Shown: one piece after another, positions 45,270-57,400 of the stretch
Layout: every line of letters starts with the position of its first letter
How positions within the stretch are numbered: the stretch's first letter is position 1
Source: Quercus robur
Lineage: Eukaryota; Streptophyta; Magnoliopsida; Fagales; Fagaceae
Length of the DNA: 64,000 nucleotides
Assembly: GCF_932294415.1 (NCBI RefSeq)
Contig: NC_065535.1
Span: 93,946,862 to 94,010,861 of the forward strand
Reading direction: 5' to 3'
Notes under the pieces: model-generated
Databases searched by the model: none
The model's input: only the letters and a program-made list of their open reading frames with translations
Told to the model about the DNA's origin: nothing
Translations under genes and position numbers: made by a program

Positions 45270-45815
45270 GATCAATTCAAATCCTACACAACCAAATACG
45301 GCCAAACATGCAATCCCATTATTCAAATAATTTTATTAATAATAATTATTTCATCTACAACATTGTGCAAAGTTCATTCAAAACAATTTCTATTGAGTTT
45401 TGACCATTGCACACATACACATTGACGACTATTTGGCCACGCAATCCAAGATCTTCCTTGCTTCCATATTAATGTTCTCAGTGATATAACCATGAAGGGC
45501 CATACACTGATCAATGGATTTGATCATCTTTATCACAGTGTCATTATCACCCTAAAAAATTACCCCTTGCAGGCCCATTTCATTTGTGATGCTAACAGCA
45601 ACGCTTGCCTGGCGGCCAAGAATTCAACTTCCTCCGCCGTTGATGGCAATGGGATGCTTGCACTAAGCGCTGCAATAGGCTGCCCACTTGAGTCCCTTAG
45701 TACAACCCCAATCCCCGCCTTGCCGGACTCCTTGAAGACAGCACCATTGAAATTTGCTTTAATATTCTCCCTCTGGGTGCACTTCGAGGTTGTATCCTAC
45801 GGGAACACAATTGCA
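45270..45815 (-). mobile_element. LINE 3' fragment, RNase H
   Basis: The minus strand reads FNGAVFKESGKAGIGVVLRD, then SGQPIAALSASIPLPSTAEE and, after a gap, GDNDTVIKMIKSIDQCMALH. This is an RVT_3-type RNase H of a plant LINE with one disturbed region near 45560. It directly adjoins the broken 3' end of the aspartic protease pseudogene and probably replaced that end. An 18-bp perfect palindrome, ccgtgtgaattcacacgg (45816-45833), marks the junction. Confidence 0.75.
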
Positions 45816-45984
45816 CCGTGTGAATTCACACGGTGAAGCATACCAAATCATCATTCATTCTAGCAAACGTATTGATTGGCTTCAACTTTACATTAGCACC
45901 AGTAAAATGAGCTGTGATAATTGGGATATCAAGGTCACCTTTGGACCTAAAACAAGGACTAAGAACACCCTTTGGGTCTTTAAC

Positions 45985-46826
45985 CAGGGCCGGCTCAAGG
46001 CCTAGGCAAGTTAGGCCTAGGCCTAAGGCCCCACCCAAAAAAAAAAAATTCCTTAGGAAAAAAAGGCCCCATTTTTTATAGTTAAAAGTCCAAATTTTTA
46101 TACAATCATATATATTTTCTAAATGTTGTACATTTTTTTTATTAGTGATATACAAATTTTACTATTGGCTTACAAATTGCCATGTTATTAATCACAAAAA
46201 ACGTAATATAAACATTCATTAGTTAAATTGATGAAGTTTATCAATGAGAGACAATATCACATTATATTTTGAACATTTTATAGTGCTTTTAATTAGCGCA
46301 TTTTTCTTTTTCATTTCTATTAAGACCCTCAAAGTACGAGACCAATAGAATCTTAACTCAATTGAAACCCTAAAATATTTCAAAAAGATGTTGCAAATGT
46401 GTTAAATCATCAATTATAGATTAATCTCCCCTAAGAGTTTGAGACTTTGATTTTTGTAAATTAATATCCTACATAACCATACACCAAATAATATTTATCT
46501 CTCTCTCTCTCTTAAAATCAAAACATAAAATTAAAAATTAGATTACAACTTTATTTAACTATGCATCGTCTTATATCCAAAAAAAGTATCTTTTTCAATC
46601 ATAATATATTTTTATTTCTTTTTATTAATATTTATAATTCAACTATGATATTCAATTCTCTATATGAAATTAACATTAGTCTAGTTGGTATTATTTATGT
46701 ATTTAATGTATCAAATTAACCTTAATTTGATTAGTATTAAATAATTTTGTTTAATTAATATTTACATATTAAAGGCCCCATATAAATTTTTCGCCTTAGG
46801 CCCCAAATTATGTTGGGCCGCCCCTG
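45985..46826. mobile_element. Non-autonomous hAT element
   Basis: 842 bp with an exact 8-bp target duplication, tctttaac, at 45977-45984 and 46827-46834. The termini are inverted repeats (cagggccggctcaa versus caggggcggcccaa). The inside is AT-rich without a transposase frame, with ggccttagg-type repeats near both ends. It interrupts the protease pseudogene's C-terminal half. Confidence 0.9.
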
Positions 46827-47398
46827 TCTTTAACACGTTTAGCATGAATAGTTTTCAATAAGGCCAATACCAAATCTTTATGAAACTCAGGTGGAAGAAA
46901 GGTGTAAGTGGTGCCCGAGTCAATAATCATTTTACCCACATTCCTAGCACTGGCCTTGGAAGAAGCTCTATAGGCAAACGTTGTGTTCCCAATACTAATG
47001 CCCTCTAGAGTAACGTAATAATATGTGGAAGGCTTTTTTGCAACTAAGGGTGTTGAAACCACTCCTTTGCCAGAAACCAAGCCATTGGAACCAAAGTTAA
47101 TCTTGATTGAAACATTTGAAGTTGTGGGAACTAAACAATAAGAAAATTTTCCACCAATGTACTTGTTTAGTTGAGAGACTAGAGAAAGAGGGCCACCTCC
47201 TAGGCCAATTATGCCAGAGCTTTCCTCATCAAATATACCCTCATTATTGTTGCTGCAATCGAAAAAAATCCTTGGTATTTTGACCCAATGGCCAGTAGTC
47301 GAGCCAAATGTTAAGGTTTCAACTCCAAGATCACCACTAGTGTATGAATTGTCTCCATAGGTATAATTATTGAAGCAAATGTTTCGTTCACTACGTGA

Positions 47399-47680
47399 GC
47401 GTTTGCGCTCCGCGTTTGCGTCCACGTTTTGATGAGTTCACGTTTTCTCCTTTTTTTTCTTTTTTCTTTTTTTTTTTGGCCCGCAATTGTTGACTTTGGG
47501 GGGACAAATTTTACTGTTATGAACAGTAAATACACTGTTCATGTACTGTACTGACACTGTTCATGCACTAAAAAATATTAAAAATGGGTCCCACGGTACT
47601 ATTTACACATTTAAAAATTATTTTACTACAGTATTTTCAGTTTTCAGTTTCAGTAACAATAAACTCAATCCAAACGGACC
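47399..47680. mobile_element. MITE in protease pseudogene
   Basis: 282 bp with imperfect 8-bp flanking repeats ctacgtga (47391-47398) and ctacatga (47681-47688). It begins gcgtttgcgctcc and ends ccaaacggacc. It carries the atgggtcccacggtactatt phrase shared with the elements at 4372 and 10540. Confidence 0.65.
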
Positions 47681-48229
47681 CTACATGAAACAGCTTTTCT
47701 ATCCAAATTTATGCGAGACTTTGACTTGCAGGAAACGTTACAATATGTTGAAGAATACTGAGGATCGAAGAGAGGAGGGTCTTGCTTGTAACATTTTATA
47801 CATGGCTTACATTGTGTCCATGTTAGATCACCACCTGTATCCGCAACGCCAAGCACACCAAGGGAAATCTTCATGAGGTATTCTCCCGAGTTACTAGCTG
47901 TTACGTTTGATTGGTTTGAATTGCGAGATTGTAAGCTTGCCTTGAAACGATTAGCCCTTGAAATGGAACGAGCAAAAGCATTATGCAAGCGATCAAAATG
48001 GGTGTGAGAGGCATTGGCATTGTAATACGGAGATAGTGTCGAATCACGATGTATGAGATCAACAGTGAAACCACTACAGTTAGTGGCTTCTGTGAATGAA
48101 AATACCAGTATTACTGCTAAGTAGAGAGTAAAGGGTTTAATCTCAAAGCAGCAGCCATGACTTTGACAGTATGATAAGGAAAGGTTGAATGAGATATGAT
48201 AAAAACACATTGGGCTATACAGAATTTAT

Positions 48230-48871
48230 AGGACTAAGAGGCTCAGGCTAGAGCCTTCAAATTCAAAGTAGGTAATGAATTTAATTTGGTAACCCAGGTC
48301 CATTTTTCACGTTATCATCATCATCATCTTCTCTTCTTTCTGTATAAACTGTAAAGGAGGTCAACTCCATTTACCTGGTGCACATCTTTTATCCTGGATT
48401 AGTCTAGTTAGGACAGAAGCTTGCAGACCCTTTTTTTGACGAGGAAGCTTGCAGACCTAATAATAGTATGGTAATGTTTACAGCGGAAATAATAATAATA
48501 ATAGTTATCACATTTTTAGGGAGTAGTTTCAGTCTTCTATATTTATCAAAGTTTTAGTCTTTATGTGTATTTCTTAAATGATTTATTATAGGAGCATAAG
48601 GCGGTATAGGCCAAAAATGTTGAATTTTTTTTTACTGGTTAGAGTCCTCTGTCACGTAACAATGAAATGGTGGTGTTTCTAGTCTGAATGAAAATTTGAT
48701 CAAAATTCAGAGAATTGAAGCTCAGTAAGAATTGGGCCAACGTTAATTGTTATGATGATATTAGAGTAGCATTGTTTTAGAAATAAGAGGCACACATGGG
48801 ACATGGCACAACAGCCTCATTATTTAGGATATTTGAAAGGATATGGCGATCATTAGAAAATAGTGTGGAAG

Positions 48872-48915
<44 letters not shown>

Positions 48916-49073
48916 CCATTAGCTTAAATTTAAAGTGGGCCATGAATTTGGGTAACGTAACTTCTCTTTTTTACTCTTATGAGGGGTTCACTCCATGCGA
49001 GAGGGAGAATATATGCAACAGAACAGCATATACCACCTTCTATTCTTAGGCCTATAACATACAATTTGACCCC

Positions 49074-49104
<31 letters not shown>

Positions 49105-50300
49105 CGCATGGTAATGGAGGTCCTGCTTTGTGAGGTCGCATTTTGATGTTTTATTTTGTGGTTCTCAATGTTTGCTTTAAGCCTTTTGAGTTACGGCTAA
49201 AAAAAAAATTCACATAATTCAGGATTAAAATAGTGCCCAATAAGCTTTGTCATATTTACCATATATACCAAGAACCAACAGATGTTACAGACCAACTATT
49301 AATCATGTATCACTTCCATAATTCGATAGCTCTGACAATAAATGACTAAACTTTCAGAATATTGTTGAAAACAATTGTGAGTTGTGACAAGTTATTAATC
49401 CTATATATATATATATATATACCTATATATAAAATCTCTTTTTTGGAAAACAATATCAATTAATGTACTTAATATTTTTATTTTATTAATTTACTTGAGT
49501 TTACTCTAGATCTGTCATTGGGTAATGATTTTACTAATAAATTTTATGGTCACATAATTTCCAAATTCCAAGTGTTCGAAAATTGAAACATTTTTCTTAA
49601 AGAATGAATACCAAACTTTGCCATTAAAACTGAAATTAGCCAAAATTGACTAGGAGTACATTATTAATGTGGAAAGAAACATCCTCCTTCCACAAAGAAA
49701 AACTACTAACAGATAGTTTTTGACGCCCTGTTGCACATATAGAGATAGCTTCAACATCTCCCTCTCCCCTAGAACGCAGACATGCATGAGAAATATATTT
49801 GAGAGTAATCAGTAGATGTGAGTCATCAAATTACACTCTTCCTAAACATACGCCTACGATTACACAATTGGCCCTCATGGATTTTTGGTGTGAGAAAGGA
49901 TTTTCAATGTGTTTTATGTGCTAAAAACTGGATTGGAGAAAAGTTTTACCTAGGATTATTAAGTTGGGCTCTAAGTTAGGCTATAGAAATAGGAAGGTGA
50001 AAGGAAAAAAAAATGTCAATAAGATTCAAGAAAGCTTGGACAGCAACAAGTCCCCAAAATGGAAAAGTCTATATAAACCTATGAAATAAAATGCAATAAT
50101 ATGCATGAGACCTTCCTGTGCAGGTCACTCTCATTCAAGCTTGAGCTCAAGATAGTTTATGAATTTTAGGAAGTCTATTCATCCCTTGCCTCCCTCCACA
50201 CGATTCCTCCTTTCAACAATCGTTATTCTTCGAATTGAAGTCCCCCATCATGTATTGTTTGGATACAGAGTAGGAATCAAAATGGTGCATTAGAGGCATC
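48230..50300. other. Intergenic; duplicated protease-flank sequence
   Basis: No gene seen. Bases 48250-48340, 48920-48990 and 50775-50870 share phrases such as cttaaatttaaa and gtcatgaatttgggtaac. Bases 49240-49575 match 50940-51260 in the same orientation (tttcagaatattgttgaaaa, tttccaaattccaagtg). These are diverged copies of the 3' and 5' flanks of the protease genes. A TA repeat lies at 48880-48910 and A-rich tracts near 49076-49103. Confidence 0.55.
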
Positions 50301-50399
50301 CTCAAAATTAAAAGTGCGTGCTTCTTTCACAACTAAGGCCTAATTATTAAAAATTGTGTATTCATTGCAAGGGCACAAGGATTGGCGGCTTCTCCAAAA

Positions 50400-50665
50400 G
50401 CATAGGAGACTCACTTATGACTGCTGAACTTTAGGGACATAGGGATGGACTTATTAGTACAGAGTCCAAATATCCACAAGATTACCATTGAAATAGATGC
50501 TAAGCCAGCAGTAGGTATCCTCTCATTAAATAAAATCCTGGCTGACTCTTCTAACTTATATAGTGCTCTAATTTCTGATGGCAGGTCTGTACTCCCAACA
50601 TTTTGAAGAGGTTCATCTGCAATAAATCCACCGAAGGAAATCAGTGTACTGAGCTTTTGGCAAAG
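50400..50665 (+). mobile_element. LINE RNase H fragment
   Basis: The plus strand reads VQSPNIHKITIEIDAKPAVG near 50455-50520, then, after a shift, a REANQCAELLAK-like stretch NKSTEGNQCTELLAK near 50612-50660. This is the C-terminal part of a LINE RVT_3 RNase H. A 50-bp direct duplication follows (gaatcttttgagctgtgttc repeated at about 50684 and 50731, with tccatatatatatccc). Confidence 0.65.
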
Positions 50666-51396
50666 AAAGAAACGTCTCCTTCGAATCTTTTGAGCTGTGT
50701 TCTTGTCCTGCTCCATATATATATCCCTTCGAATCTTTTGAGTTGTGTTCTTGTCCTGCTCCATATATATATCCCTACTTTTGGCTTAAATTTAAAATGG
50801 GGTCATGAATTTTGGTAGCCCAAGTCATTTCTCACATTGTCATCATTGTTATGTCTTGTTTTGTGGTTCTCTTTGTTTGTTTAAAATATCCTGAGTTACA
50901 GCCCAAAATAAAAATCACATTATTCAGGAGCAAAATAGTACTAATCAATAAGCTTTTCCATTTATATCATTCCAAATGATTAACCACAAATTTTGTACAA
51001 TTCCATGGTTTGATCACATATATTAATAGAGATGTATTTGATAGCGCTGAAATAACCTTTCAGAATATTGTTGAAAACAGTTGTGACAAGTAATTTATTC
51101 AAGATACTTTTTTGTGAAAAAAAAAAATATTAATTAATTTCATTAGTTTTTTTTTTTTAATTATGTTGAGTTTGCACTTACTGGATCTATCTTTGGGTTA
51201 TGATTTCACTAATATATTTCATGGTCATATAATTTCCGAATTCCAAGTGCCAGGAAAAAAAAAAAAACACTGAAACATTGTTTTTTAGATAAAATAAACA
51301 CCCATCACAAATGATTTTAATATAACTCATAGACAAATAATTTCCACATATATAATTTCATAAGCAGAGTCACAAATTTCAACAAATTCATCTCTA

Positions 51397-52707
51397 CTAG
51401 TGCTTGGTGCAATCAGCAGGCAGGAAGGACACTTTCTTGGCCTTGAGGTCATATCCCACCAAGAAGTTTATCTGAGCCAAGTTCCCAAATATGGCCACAC
51501 TACCAGATGGTATCATGGTGAAGCAAACCAAATCATCATCCATTCTAGCAAATGTATTGATTGGCTTCAACTTCACATCAGCACCAGTAAAATGAGCCGT
51601 GATAATGGGGATATCAATTTCATCTTTAGACCTGAAACAAAGACTAAGAACACCCCTCGGGTCACTAACACGTTCAGCATCAATAGCTTTCTCTACGGCT
51701 GATACCAAATCTTCATGAAATTCAGGTGGAAGAAGGGTTAAAGTTGTGCCTGAGTCAATAATAATGTTACCCTCATTACTAGCAACAGCCTTAGAAGAAG
51801 CCTTATAGGCAAACCTCTTGTTCCCAACACTAATGCCCTCTAGAGTAAGGTAATAGAATGTGGAAGGATCTTTTGCAACCAAGGGTGTTGAAACCACACC
51901 ATTGCCAGAAACCAAGCCATTGCTACCAAAATTAATCTTGCTTGTAACATTTGAATTTTCTGTGGGAACTAAACAATAAGAAAATTTTCCACCAATAGAA
52001 TTGTTTAGTTGAGAGACCAGAGAAAGAGGGCCACCTCCTAGGCCAATTATGCCTGATCCTGCCTCACTAAATGTACCATCATTATTGTGCCCGCACCCAA
52101 ATACAATATTCGGTAATGTGACCGGACGGCTAGTAGTTGAGCCAATGGTTAACGTTTCAACACCAAGATCACCATTAGTGAATGATTGGTCTCCATATGA
52201 ATAACCATACTGGCAGGTGTTTTTATCAGTGCCACAAGAGGCAGTGTCTAATGCCTTGCAAGGACTTGAATTGCAAGGCACGTTACCATATGTTGAAGAT
52301 TGCTGGGGATCAAAGAGAGGAAGGTTTTGCTTGTAACATTTTTCACATGGCTCACATTGTGTCCATGTTAGATCACTGCCTGTATCTGCAATGCCAAGCA
52401 CCTCAACTGCTGGGGTTCCAAGGGAAATCTTCATGAGGTATTCTCCGCCATTAGCTATTACGTTTGATTGGATTGAACTCTTAGATTTTAAGCTTGGCCT
52501 GAAATGATTAGCCCGTGAAATGGAACGAGCAAAAGCCTTATACAAGCGATCGTAATGGGTGTGAGAGGCATTGTACGATGGAGACTCTGTCGAATCACGC
52601 AGTATGAGATCAACTGTGATTCCACTGTAAGTTGCTTCTGTCAATGAAAGTAAAAGTACTACTAATAAAGTAGAGAGGAAAGTGTTTAATCTCAAAGCTG
52701 CAGCCAT
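51397..52707 (-). CDS. Aspartic protease, nepenthesin/CDR1-like
   Basis: A single-exon gene for a 436-aa secreted pepsin-type (A1B) endopeptidase. Residues 1-25 are a signal peptide (MAAALRLNTFLSTLLVVLLL). A short propeptide follows (VDLILRDSTESPSYNASHTH). Catalytic motifs are DTGS at 108-111 and DSGT at 318-321. The Cys-rich nepenthesin-type insert (WTQCEPCEKCYKQ through CGTDKNTCQYGYSYGDQSF) and the flap tyrosine region are present. The C-terminus is IFGNLAQINFLVGYDLKAKK. I chose the ATG at 52707 rather than the one 51 bp upstream because it starts directly with the hydrophobic signal. Length and motifs are as usual for the family. A TATA-like box (ctataaatt, minus) lies about 65 bp upstream. 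Arabidopsis CDR1 relatives act in the apoplast in defence signalling; that role is inferred here. It has a broken paralogue 3.2 kb downstream in gene sense. Confidence 0.93.
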   Translation of the reverse strand: MAAALRLNTFLSTLLVVLLLSLTEATYSGITVDLILRDSTESPSYNASHTHYDRLYKAFARSISRANHFRPSLKSKSSIQSNVIANGGEYLMKISLGTPAVEVLGIADTGSDLTWTQCEPCEKCYKQNLPLFDPQQSSTYGNVPCNSSPCKALDTASCGTDKNTCQYGYSYGDQSFTNGDLGVETLTIGSTTSRPVTLPNIVFGCGHNNDGTFSEAGSGIIGLGGGPLSLVSQLNNSIGGKFSYCLVPTENSNVTSKINFGSNGLVSGNGVVSTPLVAKDPSTFYYLTLEGISVGNKRFAYKASSKAVASNEGNIIIDSGTTLTLLPPEFHEDLVSAVEKAIDAERVSDPRGVLSLCFRSKDEIDIPIITAHFTGADVKLKPINTFARMDDDLVCFTMIPSGSVAIFGNLAQINFLVGYDLKAKKVSFLPADCTKH

Positions 52708-52770
52708 GACTTGACAATATGAGAAGGAAAGGTTGAATGAGATGTGACAAAAACACATTGGACATTACTG

Positions 52771-52779
52771 AATTTATAG
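52771..52779 (-). promoter_or_regulatory. TATA-like box of aspartic protease
   Basis: The minus strand reads tctataaatt about 65 bp upstream of the chosen ATG. The pseudogene copy has the same box at the same distance, which supports both the start choice and the duplication. Confidence 0.6.
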
Positions 52780-52799
52780 AACTTAGAATCATAACGTGG

Positions 52800-54480
52800 A
52801 AGGTCAAAAGATTACATTATATAAAACAATTTACACATTTTTTTAAAGATTATTTGATTGGTCTATTTAAATGTATTCAGTTTTGGAAGTCTAAACATTT
52901 TACTGGGTGATGCAGATGCAAGGTATGGTATGTGAAAAGTCAAAGGAAGAGGAAGTGGTATATACAGATTTGAGGTTGGGGCCATTAAGACTGTAATCTG
53001 GCTTTACACCTCTGATGGAATTAAGAAGGGGATAACGTTATGAAATTCAGTGTTTAATGCAGCTAGATAATAAATTATGAGTGATATTTTCCGTGATACG
53101 TTGCATATTATTGCTCTTGTCATAGGAATCTAATCTAACACAGTATATTTATATCTAATGTAGTTACACAAGCTCAACTTGAGAGTCTGTGATGTGTTGT
53201 GTTTGCTTTTTCTATGAACTGACATGTGGCGAATTCCTGTATTACTTCAAAGTCCATGTAGGCCAACAGTGCCATGTGGCAAATTATTATTCGTCCATGT
53301 TAATCATTATTGTGATTGCCATGTGTCAAGACTTAATCTATTCATAAATTACTCCTCCAAATTGGATATAACCCGTTTGGATTGAGGGGTGAAAGGAGGA
53401 GAATATAGTAAAATAGGCTGAAAATAGGCTAATTTTGAGTCAAATCTACTATACTTTACTTTACTTATCAATCCAAACAGACCATAGATATGAATTGCAT
53501 TTATTGTATCCTTATATTACTTTGCAAAAATTTTATTTCCAACTCATTGTACTGCCCGATTGTTGGCTTTCCTGCAATTGTGTGAAGTCCAAAAGACCTT
53601 TACAGCATCAAATCTGATTGTGTTTATTGTGTCCCTAAAATATTTATGATTAAATTTTATTTCTCAACCAATTGTAATGCCAGATTATTTCCTTTCTTCC
53701 AATTATTTCACATATACAAGTGAAGTTCAAACGATTTTTTTTTTTTCCTCCCATTAAGTTTATAAAAATTAAGGAGCATGGACAACAGAAAATGAAACTT
53801 TACATATTGTAAAGCAAACAATATTTACTCAGTCTGCACAACAGCAAGGTATCTTTGAGGCCTAGCCAAGCAACCTGTAAACTACTTTCTTATCTTTTCT
53901 GGTGAGAAACATGAATTTTGTTTTCACCTTATGCGTACAGTATTTATACAGAAGTTGACCCCAAAGAATTACAATGGCTATTAACTGTAATATTACAACA
54001 ATTTATTGTTGGGTTGTGGACTGGAATAATGGCACCAATCCAAGTTGCAGTGCTATATATAAGCAAGACATAATTCCAGAGGCACTGGACTGACATGACA
54101 ACTAGGGACAACATAATATGTGCATGCAAGTCTATTTCCTTCAAGAAAATTCTTCAGTAGGAAGGAACCCTGAAGATAAACTAAGACCACATGATCCACA
54201 ATCATACGTGGTGCTGCTTGAGAGTCAATTCTAATATAGAACCAGCTTTCTTACTACATGTCAAAATTTGCAGCAAAGTGAGCAGCTAAACATGAATTTC
54301 CCTAACTATATTGTATCTGCAGTATCAGAACACTTATTCCAAGCTTGAATTGGTGAAACATCATGCAATCTCTGATCTTCAAATTTAAGAGCACTGGCAT
54401 GTATACTCATGAATCAGTTCTCAGAATAGAAGCTTTGAAATTGTTTAAGAAGAGATAGGCATGGGAGACCCTCCCAAATT
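52800..54480. other. Intergenic; one MITE, no gene
   Basis: At about 53372-53485 there is a ~110-bp MITE-like block from cgtttggattgaggggtgaa to tcaatccaaacagacc (inverted ends). Nothing else is clearly coding. The 3' UTR of the PotD-like gene should lie at the right end. Confidence 0.5.
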
Positions 54481-54487
54481 TTCGTGT

Positions 54488-57400
54488 TCAGGTTATTTTT
54501 GAATGCAGCTTTCTTTCCGGCCAAAAATTTCGAATCACTGAAGATATATAATGGTGCATTCCTTGGATCAAACCATGGCCAGGTTTCTGCATGGTACTAA
54601 TCAATGATTGATACTCTGACAATGCGCTATCCGATAATGGCTCCAAAAACTCACACCTAGCCAGAATTTCAGGTGGGGGTATACCAGCAATGAGGTTTGT
54701 GTCCAGCCTTGGTTTGCCCTTGGTGAACTCTGCAGGCATCTTAACTTGTGCACTTTCAAGGGCAGAAGGAGATGCACCTGGGATTACCTCCTGCTTAAAA
54801 GGCAGCGCTCTAGCAGCTTGCAAGCAAAACTCTATCCACTGATGAATCAGTGGAGATGGCCCTCTAACTCTGCCCCCAATTTGGTTTGTTTCAAATCTAG
54901 AGGCGGCAGGGATGGCCTACAAAAATAACATATATCTGAAATCTGAAATGGAAGGCTATATTTCACACTAAAATGTGAGATGCTCAGAAAAGTAAAGGTT
55001 TGACAACCAATGCACTATTGAATCATAAGGGAAGCTGCTCAGTACCCATTTTGTCTCTACAAACTTCCTGTTTGTACCTAAATTATGTCCTCTGAGGATC
55101 ATGAATTCTATAAGAAAATTAAAAGTCAAATGAAGATGAGATGATAGATGGCATACCCATAAATCTGCCCATAAGCTAGCCCCAGACTTGGGAACAATTA
55201 CTGCAACATTAGATGAGCGTTTTGCAATAGGAATAACATCAGAACTCCACCCAACAGCCACCCACACATCTCCCACTCCAAATGCTTTTAGATAGTTTAC
55301 GCTGTCAAATAGTCGAACCTACAAAACCAGTGAAATAAATGTTGAAGATAAAAGTACTAGCACTTAATTTAATGGGAAAGGAAAATGAGTAATCAAAATT
55401 GACATGTCCATGCTCTCATTAATCAGGGATTGTTCAAACATTAGATACAAATAGAAAGCCATAACTCAATCCAACTACCACTAATTAAAATTTTGAGTAA
55501 ATTACACCAACCTCCCCTTAAGATTTTGCAGAAATATTATGGACTTACCTTCTTTTTTTTTCCATTTGAAAAAAAAAATGACACTCTGTTCCCCAAAGTT
55601 TGTGATCCATGTATCAGATACACCATTACAACCACTCATGTGCCAACTGAGACAAAATATTCTTCTTTCAAATTAAATTCCCAACCAAAGTAACCTGACA
55701 TAGTAGTTACAAACCAGGCAGTGATGACAAGGAAAATCAGAGGAAAATAAAATATAATCAAACTAGCCCCAAAGCAGTGTTATTTTTAGAAATAGGAGTC
55801 AAGTCCATAACATTTCCTCAAAAACCTAATGGGAGGTTGATGAAGTCTACCCATTAATATAAACTTTTACTGCACAATCCCAGCACAAAATTGAGATAAC
55901 TTGCCAGCTTGAATTTAAACTTGAAAAGACGAATTTAAGTTGAAACCACTCTCGTTTGCTGGATTAATTATTTTTTTGACTACATTGTAAATTTTAAGAA
56001 GTTCCTGTCAATTAGTTTACCACTCTAGTCTTGTGGTTTTACTTAGGCTGCGTTTGTTTCGGCTGAAAATGAATTTGAGAAAATATTTTACACCTTGATG
56101 TGTGTTTGGTTGCACATGTAAAATTTGGTCAAACTAAAAACCATTTCATTGACCGTAAAATTCAGCCCCCAGAACCGTAAAATCAATTACACACTTGATT
56201 TACCTTCAAACTCAGTTTTACGGACTAAAAATTTGAAGAGAGACTGAGAGAGAGAGAGAGCTTAAAGAGAAAACCCAAAGAAGACCGGAAATCACTCATG
56301 CCAAGCCCAAGCCGAGCAAGAAAAGGGTACTGCCGGTGATGCCCAAAACAACCCCTTGACACACGGCCCCGCCATCGCATGCAAGCCACTCCGCCGACCC
56401 ATCCCTTGTTCTTGTCCTCTGCCGACCCATCCCTCATCCTCACTTACCCGTCCCTTGTCCTCGTCCTCACCGACCCACCTCCATTGACCCATCCCTCATC
56501 CGAACCAACCCATACCTTCAAATCAAGTTTTACGGGCTGAAAACCAGACACGAGAGAGAGAGAGATTGAAGGGAAAGTGAACCCGAAGAGAGAGAGCTTG
56601 AACCTAGGAGAATCTCATCGCCGTCACCGGCTCATAGTTGCCGCCTGAAGCTTGTCGTCACCACCAAAAACAGATCGGAGCCTTGTCATCTCATTCTCGT
56701 CACCACTAAAGCTCGTCGTCAACGCCTAACATAGATCGGAGCCTTGTATCTCGTTCTTGTTGCCGCTGCTCTGTAGCTCGTCTCCTCCACCTCTCTTGAT
56801 CTCATAGCCACCGCCCTCTAGATCAACCCACCCATGACCGATCGTCATCACCGCCTCTAGATCAACCCCCCCCTTGACCCAATTTCAACCAAGTTTCTCA
56901 ATCTACCTCTCTTTCCCTCAATCTCTCACTCTTTCTTCCTCCCCCTCTCTGTTTGACCGAGTTTGAAAGTTAATGGTTTTATTTTGATTTTTGATTCTTT
57001 AAAAATTTTATATCTTGCAATTTTCTATTATAAAATTTGTTTAGAAGCTGAGAAAATGGCTGAGAAAATGTGAGAAACTAGTAGAAAATTTGCATTTTCC
57101 AGAATGTTACCAAACGCTTGAAAATACTTTCTAATACAATTTTCAAAATGCAACCAAACACTAGAAAATATTTGCCTTTCTCAAAAATATTTTCACCTAA
57201 AAATACTTTACACTCGGGAAAATAATTTACATGTTGCCAAACATAGCCTTAATCACATATAAAATAAAAATCGTTGAATCCACACAAGGTACTACTACTG
57301 CACTCACATGCAAGAGTCTCTTTTCTTTTTTTTATGCGTGTGCGTGTGTTTGAGAGAGAGAAAGAGAGGATTATTTGAAATGGGTAAACTTCAAATTCAA

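Larger units (their letters stand above)
45831..48158 (-). pseudogene. Aspartic protease (nepenthesin/CDR1-like) pseudogene
   Basis: A decayed paralogue of the intact gene at 51397-52707. The start ATG is at 48158, but the frame shifts soon after, within the signal peptide; the following part (47700-48110) reads VDLIHRDSTLSPYYNA through DLTWTQCKPCIKCYKQDPPL. The first catalytic motif is DTGG instead of DTGS, and the loop before it lacks about five residues. A MITE (47399-47680) and a hAT element (45985-46826) split the gene. The second catalytic motif, DSGTT, survives near 46915. The last ~40 residues present in the intact paralogue are missing, replaced by LINE sequence. It keeps a TATA-like box (ctataaatt on the minus strand, about 48222-48229). 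Non-functional. Confidence 0.9.

Noticed and set aside
45816-45833. 18-bp palindrome as a regulatory site
   Set aside because: It lies at the joint of a LINE fragment and a dead gene; more likely a junction accident.
56225-56492. ORFs of 66-72 codons on the minus strand in the PIF-like element
   Set aside because: They are short, repetitive and overlapping in two frames within a non-autonomous element; no start context or domain.
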